This document shows, piece by piece, positions 40,070 through 50,049 of a stretch of DNA of 51,713 nt. How positions within the stretch are numbered: position 1 is the stretch's first letter; the number at the start of each line of letters is the position of its first letter. This DNA comes from Acanthaster planci. Its lineage: Eukaryota; Echinodermata; Asteroidea; Valvatida; Acanthasteridae. The notes beneath the pieces were generated by a model. It searched no databases, was not told where the DNA came from, and saw nothing but the letters and a program-made list of their open reading frames with translations. The stretch covers positions 1,104,948 to 1,156,660 of the forward strand of contig NW_019091441.1 of assembly GCF_001949145.1 (NCBI RefSeq). Direction: 5' to 3'. A program made the translations under genes and the position numbers.

Positions 40070-40124
40070 AACCCTAAACCTCCTCAATCCTTCACCTGTT
40101 GGAGGATTGAGGAGGGTTAGGGTT
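40070..40124. repeat. 21-bp-arm hairpin with AACCCTAA ends
   Basis: The left arm (40070-40090) starts AACCCTAAACC; the right arm (40104-40124) ends GGGTTAGGGTT. There is one mismatch and a 13-base loop. The outer part resembles the TTAGGG telomere repeat but only about 1.5 units are present. Confidence 0.8.
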
Positions 40125-40540
40125 CTAAGGAGGCCGGTTTTATGGCAGTTCATCCACCATAAATAATCAAAGCTCATATATTTGGATCACACGAAGTTTT
40201 ATAAATGCAAAGAAGGTTCTTTGAGAATGGCATTCATAAATACCTCTGGCAGTCTCTCTGTTCAACAAAGTGTAAGTTGACCGAGTATTATCTTTTGATA
40301 ATGCCGGCTGAAAAGTGAAAATCACTGCACCTGGATGCGAGACAGTTAATCGATTCTGATTACTCAAGAGTCTTTGTGCACACGGCTCGCCAGGCGATTC
40401 TATTGGGCAACTTGTATAAGGAATATGTGATAAAACTGACGGGGGTCCTGGGAAATTAAAGTAAAATTCTACAATAAAATCGTTAAAAATTCATCATATA
40501 TTGACTTCTTTTGACTCTGACTAAAGAGGTATTTATGAAT

Positions 40541-40685
40541 GGGAATATGTATGTGCTCGGCCGGTCTTAAACTAGCCTAACGTTTAAGCGAATAATGCCG
40601 TAGCCTGCATCTCCGGTATTAGTCGCGTCCATTCTCCTGAGCCGTTCTTAAACGCACGTTTAAGACCTGCTAGCACATTATTCCC
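40541..40685. repeat. Imperfect inverted repeat, about 145 bp
   Basis: GGGAATATGTATGTGCTCGG...GGTCTTAAAC at the left matches the reverse complement of the right end (GGGAATAATGTGCTAGCAGG then TCTTAAAC). It lies just upstream of the ORF at 40736 and looks like a small DNA element. Confidence 0.65.
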
Positions 40686-40735
40686 TTATTTAAACCCATA
40701 TTTCTGTCCCCGAACTGGGGTGTCCACACTGCACT

Positions 40736-41077
40736 ATGTCCACGGATACCACAGATACAGAAGGAATAGGCCCTATTCGCGGGGACCCAATTTCCGTCAG
40801 ATTCCCCAACGTAGTGTATTCTTTTGAAACCGGTGAATTTAAAGAACCAGATTGTATTCTACGATTTCATTCCGAACCCCCCCCCATGACCTGGTACCAT
40901 CCCATTAAGGGTTTCAAATGTATACTGTCCGTTCAGGAATACGACTGTGATTGGGCACGCCGCGAATGCGGTTCATTGGAGCCAACCGAGTTTTCCCTTG
41001 TCATCTTGTCAAGATCGTACAAGGCAAAACGGCTGACGCTGGCACTGTACTCGAAAGTGGATTGGCTCATAGTATGA
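40736..41077 (+). CDS. Hypothetical ORF, 113 codons
   Basis: Begins with ATG and runs to a TGA at 41075-41077. Starts MSTDTTDTEGIGPIRGDP and has mixed composition with several Trp and Cys (MTWYHPIKGF, EYDCDWARRECG), which looks more protein-like than the neighbouring ORFs. I recognise no family. A weak chance remains that it is the first exon of an unseen gene or part of a mobile element, since a 145-bp inverted repeat ends 50 bases upstream. Confidence 0.3.
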   Translation: MSTDTTDTEGIGPIRGDPISVRFPNVVYSFETGEFKEPDCILRFHSEPPPMTWYHPIKGFKCILSVQEYDCDWARRECGSLEPTEFSLVILSRSYKAKRLTLALYSKVDWLIV

Positions 41078-42226
41078 TTTTAGCAGTTTACAAAAATAAT
41101 GGTTCCCAAAATGACTTTTTTTTAGCAGGAGGGCACAAATACCCGCAGTGCCATTAAAAACCACCGTTTTCAGATGTCTCAAGTTTCCATTCTACAAGTT
41201 TGCTAAATATAAGATTTTCTAATGCCCTCGAGTTCATTCTGACAATTTTGTATTGCCTTGATGCAACAATTTGTCTTTTCTTCTGCAGCAAAGTAGAGGG
41301 CGCTACGTACCAAATACGTAAAGGTTTGAAACAATGTATTAATTGTGCAAGCAGAAAAATGTAAAATTATAAATTGTTGCTTTTTTTTAATTATTTCCTT
41401 TTGTTTCCCTTTATTTACTCCCAAATCCCCCATATTATGTTCAAGGGAAGTGTAAATCCAGCCTTGTTTATTTGGCTGGTTGGACGATCGCTTAGCGACT
41501 TTATGGTTACAGAGTTACTGTACAGAATTAGCCTAAAATAACCCAATCTGGGGAAATTGTAATTATATGTGCTCAATATCGCTACAGAAAGTTGTAAAAA
41601 TAACGCATAATTATTTTGATAGCCTTCAACAATGCTAAAAACAAGATGTAGATTCCCCGATGATTCTTCTGAGAGGTTTGTGGGGGAATTAGACCTAACA
41701 TTATTCAACCACTTCCACTTAGCAAATAACAAACAGTAACAGTTCAAGAAATGTCTTTTAACTGCATGTAGAGTTCCGGAAGTCAGTGTCATCCGACATG
41801 TTGGGATGTTGACATATCTTATCTCAGGAGGGCGTCATCTTACGAACGTTACAAGCAAAATGTTGACTTCTTGAGATCATCAATGAAATGACGATGTCCC
41901 CAAAGTGTAATGACAAAATCGCAAGATAGTATTCTGAAAGTTGGAGATCGAAGCCCTGTGGAAATTTAGTAATAAAATTACCCCAGGATGTTAACGTCAT
42001 GCTTTCAGGATGCGTCTTCCTGTGGTAAGTTCTTGAGATGTCTTCTCACTATCGGGATATCGTCATCCCATGATAAATCATTTTAGGATGTCGTTATTTT
42101 AGATTGCAGGATGCCATTCCGAGACAAAATGTGTTAGAATCTAGACAAGTCAGAATGCACCTCCGGTGCTCCGTATTCAACATGTGAGGAGTTGAATTTT
42201 TTGTTTAATTTGTCGATCATATTTCG
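41078..42226. other. Spacer between ORF 40736 and the Ly6 gene; nothing recognised
   Basis: Short ORFs on both strands, AT-rich, no repeats or motifs I can support. Confidence 0.4.
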
Positions 42227-42232
42227 TTTATT
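42227..42232 (-). promoter_or_regulatory. Poly(A) signal of the Ly6 gene
   Basis: TTTATT on the plus strand reads AATAAA on the minus strand, 35 bases after the Ly6 stop codon. That implies a short 3' UTR. Confidence 0.6.
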
Positions 42233-42266
42233 AATCAAGGGCTGCTCATCTGATACATGTATGATT

Positions 42267-42533
42267 TTAAACCACAAGCATAAACACTGCACAGACAAGA
42301 GCCACTGCAATCACGAGTTCGGAGACTAACGCCGCGGAACCGTTGCACAAGTCCGTGTTGCAGCAACAGATAGTAGCTCCGGCGTTTGAGAAGCATCCAT
42401 TCGTAGTTGGGCACTGGCTGCTGTCATAACATGTCCTGCTGAAGACATCCCAGCCAAGCGGAGAGCTCACTGTTTTCTGAGCATGGACGAAAGAGGAGTA
42501 AGTTTCATTACATGCATACAAACAGTGTGAAGA
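42267..42533 (-). CDS. Ly6 exon 3 (aa 84-171)
   Basis: Acceptor GATCAG (minus strand), phase 0 in, stop TAA at 42269-42267. Carries SSHCLYACNETY, RTCYDSSQC, the CCCNTDLCN signature and the C-terminal hydrophobic GPI signal (LVIAVALVCAVFMLVV). Confidence 0.93.
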   Translation of the reverse strand, partial: SSHCLYACNETYSSFVHAQKTVSSPLGWDVFSRTCYDSSQCPTTNGCFSNAGATICCCNTDLCNGSAALVSELVIAVALVCAVFMLVV

Positions 42534-45500
42534 CTGATCGGTGGTGTAACTAGGGTACTGCGGGGCACCCTAGGCTGTTTTCCTGTGACCAAATTATACC
42601 GACTAATTTCAGAGGATGCACACACGTCAGACGGGTATTGTGGACCTGAGAACCAGACAAGGGGCACCCAGCTGAGGGGATGAACTTTTTTTCGGGGGGC
42701 AAAGCAAATTTACTGTGGCGTTATACAAGTGCGTACATTTCAACTTTAATGGGGAAACACATGAGGGCCAAGGACTTCCGCCGGGTCAGGGTGGTGATCA
42801 GTGGCCTTCCCTTCCAAGTTCCATTCGCCACAACATATTATTCCATCAACTCTCCTCGTTTTCCGGCACAGGGTTTACTTACCATGCAAGTGTCTAATTT
42901 TTTTATTCCTGCATCAGCTACGGCCTCCGACGCAAGTCTTGATACGTTAGCACAGTCCAGAGGGAGAACGTTGGGCATATGCGTGTTCTGAAGGAAAGGG
43001 TCCGCGCAATGAGGAGTGTTCGTAGACTCGCCTGTTGCACCATAGGTGCATGTATAACAACGAAGACCGTTTATAGAGCCTGCATGTACGACATAACAAG
43101 AAATTAGGTTAATGTTGTTGCACAGTCACTGTTGTCTGTAAAGAATTCCTGAGATTCCCGATTAAACAATGACCAACGCAAAGGCGGGGGGGTCTCCGTC
43201 CCATATCTTGCTTCAAACGGAAACGGCGGCGTTCTGTTCTGACCAAAGGAGCCTCAGAATATTACGATCTCTTTTGGTTCAGCTTGGGGCTCAAACGCCC
43301 TTTAATAGTGTAAAAAAAATTGGGTCTTTTTTTCTTTTTAAGTTAAGGAGTAAGTTCCTTTAAAATGTTAATGGTCTGGCCACAGTACTGCAGGCCCTTA
43401 TTGTTCATTAATCTTTTGTTATTTTATTTGACTCTGGAGCAAAGATCGTATAGATGGCGAACTTCACCGTAAATACACGTAAAACGTTGTAATCGCATAG
43501 ACGCCATTTGAACAAGCGATACGCCTGCGCAATGCACATTACTGCACAGTCGCAGGCGCCACGGCAGGCAGGTGCACCTGGTGAGCCTGCGCCCAAGCAT
43601 TACAGTAAAACTGCGCAGGCGTATCGCTTGCTCAAATGGCGCCCACGGTAATTACATCTTGTGGGCAGAGTTATCCATCTTGCGCCTTCGGCGCTATACG
43701 ATCTTTGCCCTGGAGCCCTGGCCTGGCTCTGTGTTCCTCAGTAATGCTAATTTCGTTTGTTCATTGCAGTCTTAAGAATTCCTTTTCTTGTTTCTATTAT
43801 CAGTGGTGCAACATTTCTTACATAACTTTCTCTGCAGGCTTATAAATGCTGCCTGTTAGGCTAGTAGGTGTGGACTTACGGCTGGGCATGGTAGTGGATG
43901 GTGGTGTGATTTTGGTCCCTTATTTCCATTTTAGATCCTGCTGCAGGATCCATAGTTGAATGAAATATCTTTTCGCTATTACTTTACACCAACACTACAA
44001 TTAATTTTTCTGGAAAGGGTTCGATGGTTTGCGCAGTCTTTCTGTGAGTATGTTCTAATTTATTTTCCTTAGTAATTTACCTTGTGCCCATTTCCCTTGC
44101 CACGCCCAGACTACGGTGTTTCATCGTAGTCGGCCTACATCTGCTAATATTTTACACAGTTTCACACTGTTTCAGTTTTTACTCGTCCTCCCCTGGTGTT
44201 CTTGTTATCGGTGAAGAAGCGCCGATTAAATTAAGAAATTCAATTCTTTGAAGGTATAACTTGAATTTCCTTTCTTGTATTCTGTTATTGCGTTGTGTTT
44301 TTTTTACTTAATAGAAATATAGTTAGTCCCCCTTACTAGCGGGTTGGGCTTGTTTAGGTTGCCGTTACAGTATATTTATATTTATATTCTGGTTAATAAT
44401 CTCCTGTAGCCTTTCCAATCTTTGAGCGAAAAAATTACAAAAAAACAAGGGAAATTAATTTGATTTCTAACGTAGGTTGTTGGTGGCATAGCCCAGCAGT
44501 ACATTCCACAATGACTGGCCTGGACTCGATTCGATTCAGGGTGATGCATGAAGGATAGCTGTCAATAGCAAAAGCTTACACGAGGCCAGGTCCATTTAAC
44601 CACAAATTAAAAAAAATAATCGTTGCTTTGAAATAAATCTAATTAATAATTGGTTATTAAGGCAGAAAAGGAAATCTTATATAACAGAACATACGAAAGC
44701 GAAAAATAAATGAATTCCACTTGTCATTCGTAGTTTCATACTACATGTAAATACTACTGGAGCATTAGCGGTGATAAAATTGGTAACTCGGATCACGATA
44801 CGTCAGAAAACTATGATTCCTATGGAAAGTCTGGCACAGAGGATGATTCAGCCCACACGTGACACAGTGACATTATACATTCCTCCACTACCCCAACCCA
44901 AGGACTGTTTCTAGACCCCAACCAAACAAAGAAATGGGTTTCTGCATTGGTCCAGCGTTTTCACGACTTTTGATCCCGTGTGACGTCATTACTTCAAGCA
45001 AATGAGAACCGAAGATCGGTGTTGACCCATCACCGGTTCAGAAATGGCGGAATAAACTATTTCGTCGTCCGCAAAATACGCGAATTACATATTAAATTTG
45101 TTGTTGCAAAGCATACAGAAAGTGGGTGTTTTCTTCAACTATGCCAAATGAAATGAGAAACGTCTAAAATATACTAAGTGAAAATGACGTTTATTAAAAA
45201 TGTCGTGAGCTCGGCTACCTTGCACTTTTGTATTTCTCTCTCGGATGGCGGAGCCTTTTCTGGTTCTACTGTTTTTGTTTGTTTTGTTTGTTTTTATTTT
45301 TATTTCTATTCATTTTATTTTTTTCTGGGCCAGTTTGAACGTGTTTATGGTCACTGCTTTGACGTCACACGAATATTTCTCTGGTTAGGGGTAGTAAAAA
45401 ATTCCCTAGGAAATAAAAATAACAAGCTAGCCTACATGTTACATACCCGATGAAGATGATGATGCTTTCTAATTTAATAAAGTATCCACAATTGCACAAA

Positions 45501-46586
45501 CGAGCCGACGAATGGAAAGGGATTTATAATCTGTTTGGCTTCGAACGTAATGAATATTTGCATGGTGGTTGAACAATTTGAATATGGAACTTGAATTTGA
45601 GCTTACGGCTTACAAGTATTCACATTGAAAGAGGAAAAAGAATCCTGATATCTCTGAGAGGTCGTGAATGTGTAGACTAAAGGGCGGAACCAAAACCAAA
45701 CTATTGTATACAAGGCAAGATATGGGACGAAGGGGTACCCCTTACCTGTCCAATCCCTATACACACTCTAGACTATTGTTACCTAATACATTCCCCCAGA
45801 AGTCTGTAAAGAATTCCTGAGATTCAAACAATGACCAACAGAATGGCGGGGGGGGGTTCTCTCCGTCCCATATTTTGCTTCAAATGAACTATTGGGGTGA
45901 AATGGGGGGGTCAGAAATGGGCAATTTTCTGTTTAACCTTCCATAGCCTTTCTAAGGAGTGAGTTAAAATTTTGTCAGCTTTTCTTTTGAACAGATTGAG
46001 ATGAAATAGACACAAAAATTGTCTTTCTACTGTATTTTTGGGAGAAGGCAACGCCCCCTCCCTTAGGTCCGCCCTTATTCAGACCCCGGATTGTCTAGTC
46101 GAAAGAAAATCACCATGTGGCCCGCTTTACTAATTCGCCTGCACTAAACTCTATGTGAATAAAGCACAAGGGAAAATAACAGAGATGAGTCAATGAACAA
46201 AATATAATAGGCACAATAGGCAGCGTACCAGGACCCACGGAAGATATGTTCGAAGCATGTTACTCCAAATTAGAAGACACGTTGAGCTAGAATGTTGAGC
46301 TACGCAATCCATCCAAACGCGTGCTGGTTAATAACGGTTTTGTCAAAGGAGTGTGCACTGTACACTAATATCTCAAGTGTGTAGTGGTCGCTAATTTCTA
46401 ACTAGAACTTGTGAAACAATATTACTATTAGTTTATTCTACAAATTTTCTTTTGTAGAAAAGGTCATTTTGATGACCGGAAACAAATCATTATTATTCCA
46501 CGATGAAATTTGAAATCAAATTTAATTTACTTACAAATGACTGAGAACAGGAGAACGAGTGTACGCGCCATAGAAAGCAGCCCCAT
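42267..46586 (-). CDS. GPI-anchored Ly6/uPAR-domain protein, 3 exons, 171 aa
   Basis: Secreted three-finger-fold (Ly6/uPAR) protein, expected on the outer cell surface. Exons, in coding order: 46586-46535, 43079-42883, 42533-42267; phases 1 and 0 agree (516 nt). Residues 1-18 are a signal peptide (MARTLVLLFSVIC). The mature part opens RCYTC (Cys25, Cys28) and closes with CCCNTDLCN (139-147), the defining ends of the fold. There are 14 cysteines, more than the usual ten. N-glycosylation sites: NVS in exon 2 and NET at 92. The tail after Asn147 is a small-residue site (GSA) and a hydrophobic segment to the end, as for GPI attachment. The anchor and the lack of a secreted-only form argue against a venom-type toxin. 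Convergent with TRPM. Family sure, orthology unknown. Confidence 0.9.
42883..43079 (-). CDS. Ly6 exon 2 (aa 18-83)
   Basis: Acceptor CATGCAG, donor ATG|GTAAGT (minus strand), phase 1 in and 0 out. It has no in-frame start codon that would reveal it as a lone ORF. It reads SINGLRCYTCTYGATGEST at its start, then HCADPF, LDCANV and KKLDTC, giving the first fingers of the domain. Confidence 0.88.
43138..43220 (+). repeat. 85-bp segment duplicated at 45803-45885
   Basis: CTGTAAAGAATTCCTGAGAT, CAATGACCAAC, GGCGGGGGGG, TCTCCGTCCCATAT and TTGCTTCAAA occur in the same order and direction at both places, both inside Ly6 intron 1. The second copy lacks a few bases (CCGATTA). Confidence 0.8.
43432..43716. 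repeat. Foldback element, arms about 100 bp
   Basis: GCAAAGATCGTATAG at the left (43438) pairs with CTATACGATCTTTGC at the right (43694-43708). Inner parts GCGCCATTTG.ACAAGCGATACGCCTGCGC pair closely, with a GC-rich centre where TGCGCAATGCACATTACTGC lies. No transposase. In Ly6 intron 1. Confidence 0.8.
45803..45885 (+). repeat. Second copy of the 43138-43220 segment
   Basis: See the first copy. The G-run is longer here (GGCGGGGGGGGG). The two copies are 2.66 kb apart in the same intron, with the foldback element between them. Confidence 0.8.
46535..46586 (-). CDS. Ly6 exon 1 (aa 1-18), signal peptide
   Basis: ATG at 46586-46584, donor T|GTAAGT, phase 1 out. Codes for MGLLSMARTLVLLFSVI, which joins to Cys18 of exon 2. 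A basic residue followed by a hydrophobic core is a normal signal peptide. Choice rests on phase match, a strong donor and the lack of another candidate. Confidence 0.82.
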
Positions 46587-46947
46587 TACAGTTTGGTGGC
46601 TCTTCTCACAGCTCCCAGGTACGTAGAAATTCTGTGTGGATGACAAGACAATATGGCCATTACTAAAACACATGAATTAATCAATGTTTAAACTCTGTTG
46701 GAGCTCTTTTTGTTCAGTCAAAAAAGGCCTGCTTTGGCTTTGTCCCCTTTACCTTTGAATAAATTTCTGAGCCAGTGGAAGGGAATGGAACAAGCAAGAT
46801 CTACTTTTTCATCAAAGCAATCTAAAACCCAATCTAATTGTATCCCCTTTAAAGATCAATCACATCGGTAATTAATAAGTTCACTTTTTATGAAATTAAG
46901 ATATATTTAAAACAATCTGTTATGTAAAACTAAATAAAGATTGCTAC

Positions 46948-47047
46948 TGACGTCAAATAGCACGAGTTGAAATTCGCCTTTATTTCTGACACACTGGAAA
47001 CAAAAGTCGTCGGGAGCATCCAGAAGAAGCCTTTTCTGATGACGTCA
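46948..47047. promoter_or_regulatory. Two CRE-like TGACGTCA sites upstream of Ly6
   Basis: Perfect TGACGTCA palindromes at 46948-46955 and 47040-47047, that is 362 and 454 bases before the Ly6 start codon. These are the binding sites of CREB/ATF proteins in animals (established). Use in this promoter is inference, and the transcription start is unknown. Confidence 0.4.
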
Positions 47048-48837
47048 TGCAACGGCAACAGAAAGAAACGACTGTATTATTACTTTGGGTCCCACGGCTG
47101 AGTGGTGCTTGCTCGCAGTTAACTGTGCATTGAAAGAGGTCGGACATTGACAGTGACTTGTAATTTCTTTCACAGAGACAATGTTGATCTATACCGGATC
47201 TTACGATAAAGTTGAACCGTTCTAGTTTGAACCCGGAGTAAGGTCCTGATGAATGTCAGGTACACGACCGAGGTCATTGCCGTGAATGACATCTAACTTA
47301 CTTTACCCTTTTTCTCTCTGCTCTTGTGCCATAAAGCGCTAGATTTGTTTGACGCCTTCATCGACGTCATTTTCTACTCCAAGCCATTGTCGCAGTAAAA
47401 ATGAGCCCCCAAAAGTCGATTTTTTTTTTATAATTGCGAAAAAAAACGCCATGTTAGTAATGGATAATTATGACCAATTTCCTGTTTACTAACATTTTTC
47501 TATAAGGGCATTGTGATTGATCTTTATACGGATAGCCTACATTTGGGAACGATGGCAGGCTAAAGAGAACTTATATCAAGAGTTTGTAGAGATTTTCCTC
47601 TCGGCCAGATATCAGTTTGACGCCGCAGGGGGGGTGTGTAACTCGCCGGCGAGCTAGTAATCGCCAAGGCGAGAGGGGCCTAGTGACTGGGAAAAATATG
47701 CCGTACGTGGCCCCATATACGCCTGTGTGTTTCCCTTTGATAGTACATTGATCGAGTTACCCCGAATGTTTGCCCATCTACAAACGAAAGTGCCAAAGTT
47801 CGTGCTTCATAATACGGTTTCATGGAAACAGAATTAGAAGGAAATTTGAAAAAAGAAGACTACTATGAACTAGGTGTAGTATACAAGTTAATGAAATGCA
47901 ATATCAGCCATTCGATCGGCAATGTAGCGGAAATATCGAAGTAGTCGTCCATTGTATGTCTAGACCGTCCAGCCAGTGGTCCGGTACCAAGCTGATACAG
48001 TTACTAGCAGAGCTGTGTATACAGCGAACGGTATTCCGAACGTGTCTACATCTTGTGCAATCCTCCCAGCCTTCATGAAGGCTTCACTCGCGAAATCAGG
48101 CTAGAAGAAAAGCCAAAAATACGGAGGGTACGAAAACGACTATGAATAATATACATGTAATGGGAATATGAAGGTACTTACAAGATGTGCAGAAGTCAAA
48201 GTCGATACTTTATATCCTCGAAGTTAGGAACTGTCAATGATTCCACAGCCCAGCAATGGCACTTTCCCTAGTTGAACTTTCAGGCTATTTCCTCGACTGC
48301 GCAGTTGCTGTATGTTACATACTTCGCGGTTCAGACAGGCACGACCCCAGGTCATATCAATTTCAGTCATTCAGCTGTGAGCCACTCCTATAACTGCAGT
48401 TGGAAACCGGTGAATGAAATTAATAGGCCAGTCAATATTTCTACATCAAAACGCGTCAACTGCAATCCCTTGTAATTCTTTTTTTATTTGCTTTTACTTT
48501 GTTTTTGTTTTTTGTTTCTATTTCTCGTACCGTACCGAGTTGGGTACGACAAGTCCATAAGACAATTTGCATACAGGCACCAAATTACCTGCACAGACAA
48601 AAATCGCGTTATTGGGGCATTTTGTCGAATGTGAACTGGATGACTTTTGATCGTGAAACTCAAGTGTCAAAGGCATGTAGCCGGGGTGTGCGTCGTGTGT
48701 CCAGTAACCAGGCACGCGTTGAGTAAAAAAGCTGGTATCGCTGAGGACCGTTGATTCCCGTCCTGTACGTTGTCTATTTATCAAACCTTTTTTTTTACAT
48801 AGGAGGAGAAAAATTACTGTAATATCCCGAGGGTTTG
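47048..48837. other. Spacer upstream of Ly6; nothing recognised
   Basis: Only short motif-less ORFs. Has GC-rich palindromic words (CTCGCCGGCGAG near 47641) and G-runs, and might hold regulatory sequence. Confidence 0.4.
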
Positions 48838-49812
48838 ATGTTAAAAGCCACTTCATCATCTAGATGTTTAACATGCTTGGGTTTCAAAAAAATGACTGTT
48901 CTTAATGAGGCAGTAAAATGAATCACCAAGCATGACCACATAATTGTTTTAATGGGACAGGACTTTTTCTTTTGACAGATGCGACAGATACGAAGCATTA
49001 CACTAGCCAATGCTGGAAACAGAATGGCCCTAGATGTTTTGACTGAAAGGGCCTATGCCTTGTAACCTGTTATTAGCACAGTCCTTATAAATGCAACTTT
49101 GTATCTTGTAACCTGTTATTAGCACAGTCCTTATAAATGCAACTTTGTATCTTGTTTAACTACATTCTTTAATTTTCTTTTCCTTTCAGGGACACCTTTT
49201 TATTTCTCTCTTATCAATACAAACTCAATAGCAGTTAGTACAGTTATAAGATATCGTAATACTTTTTGTGCTAAACTGCAATTCTTCGAATTAGACTTGA
49301 CAGAGTGCAGAGTAATTTTGCCATTTCTACCAACATTTTTGGTAAGCACCATTGATAGACGTCAAATATTTTTCACAATGATAATGCCTCTGGGTATCCT
49401 TTGTCAAAACTTCTAATGAGGGTGTTTGCTGTTAATTTTCATTTTATAAATGTGAAATCTGGCAACCAAAAGGATAATATTAAGGCATTTGAGTCTAGTG
49501 TTTTAATGCTTCTTTAGTTTATGTTCAAGTTAGTGTAGTGGTTCTTTCCTTGCCTTCCACCTCTGCGGCCCGGGTTCGATTCCCGGCTTGGTTCCACATG
49601 CGGATTGCATTTTCAGTCCCTCCTCAATCTTCCGTGGGTTTTACTAAGAATATTCCTCTGGGGCTTTCCTTTCACCTCTAAAACTGCAACCGCTTCTCAT
49701 TATCTGCTCTCTACAGATGTGGGTCGCTGGGCGGTTGTCTGAAGCACTCTTGTATGCCTTCGACTTAAGTCGTGCACCGATCAGAGTTCACCCTCATTAC
49801 AGGATGATATAA
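48838..49812 (+). repeat. Dispersed repeat with tRNA-derived SINE head (copy 3)
   Basis: Matches 37480-38105 in the same direction, with extra sequence at about 49170-49500. A box TAGTGTAGTGG (49531-49541) and perfect B box GGTTCGATTCC (49573-49583) are 31 bases apart, as in a tRNA. Then TTTTCAGTCCCTCC, GTGGGTTTTAC, TTTCACCTCTAAAACTGC. Confidence 0.8.
49059..49150 (+). repeat. 46-bp perfect tandem duplication
   Basis: CTTGTAACCTGTTATTAGCA and the following bases to TTTGTAT occur twice back to back (49059-49104, 49105-49150) without visible difference. It lies inside the copy 3 repeat, and copy 2 has only one unit. Confidence 0.92.
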
Positions 49813-50049
49813 GTTCGGTGCCCCCACGGTATCGAGTGCAGAACATCAGGTTGTGCCAAATGCATGCCTAGGCTATGTGAGCATGGGAAAAACAAATATC
49901 AGTGTATGGAGAGTAAGAAAAACGCGTCAACGAAAAGAGAGACAAAAAAGAACTACCCCGGTTACTATTAATTAAAAATCCCACCATTTCTAAATCAAGA
50001 AATGGTGGATTTGTTAATATAAAAAGGTGATAAAAAATTGAAGAACAAT

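Noticed and set aside
42267-46586. The three-finger cysteine pattern as a secreted toxin
   Set aside because: The C-terminal hydrophobic GPI signal and the DLCN ending fit a cell-surface Ly6/uPAR protein, and nothing points to venom use.
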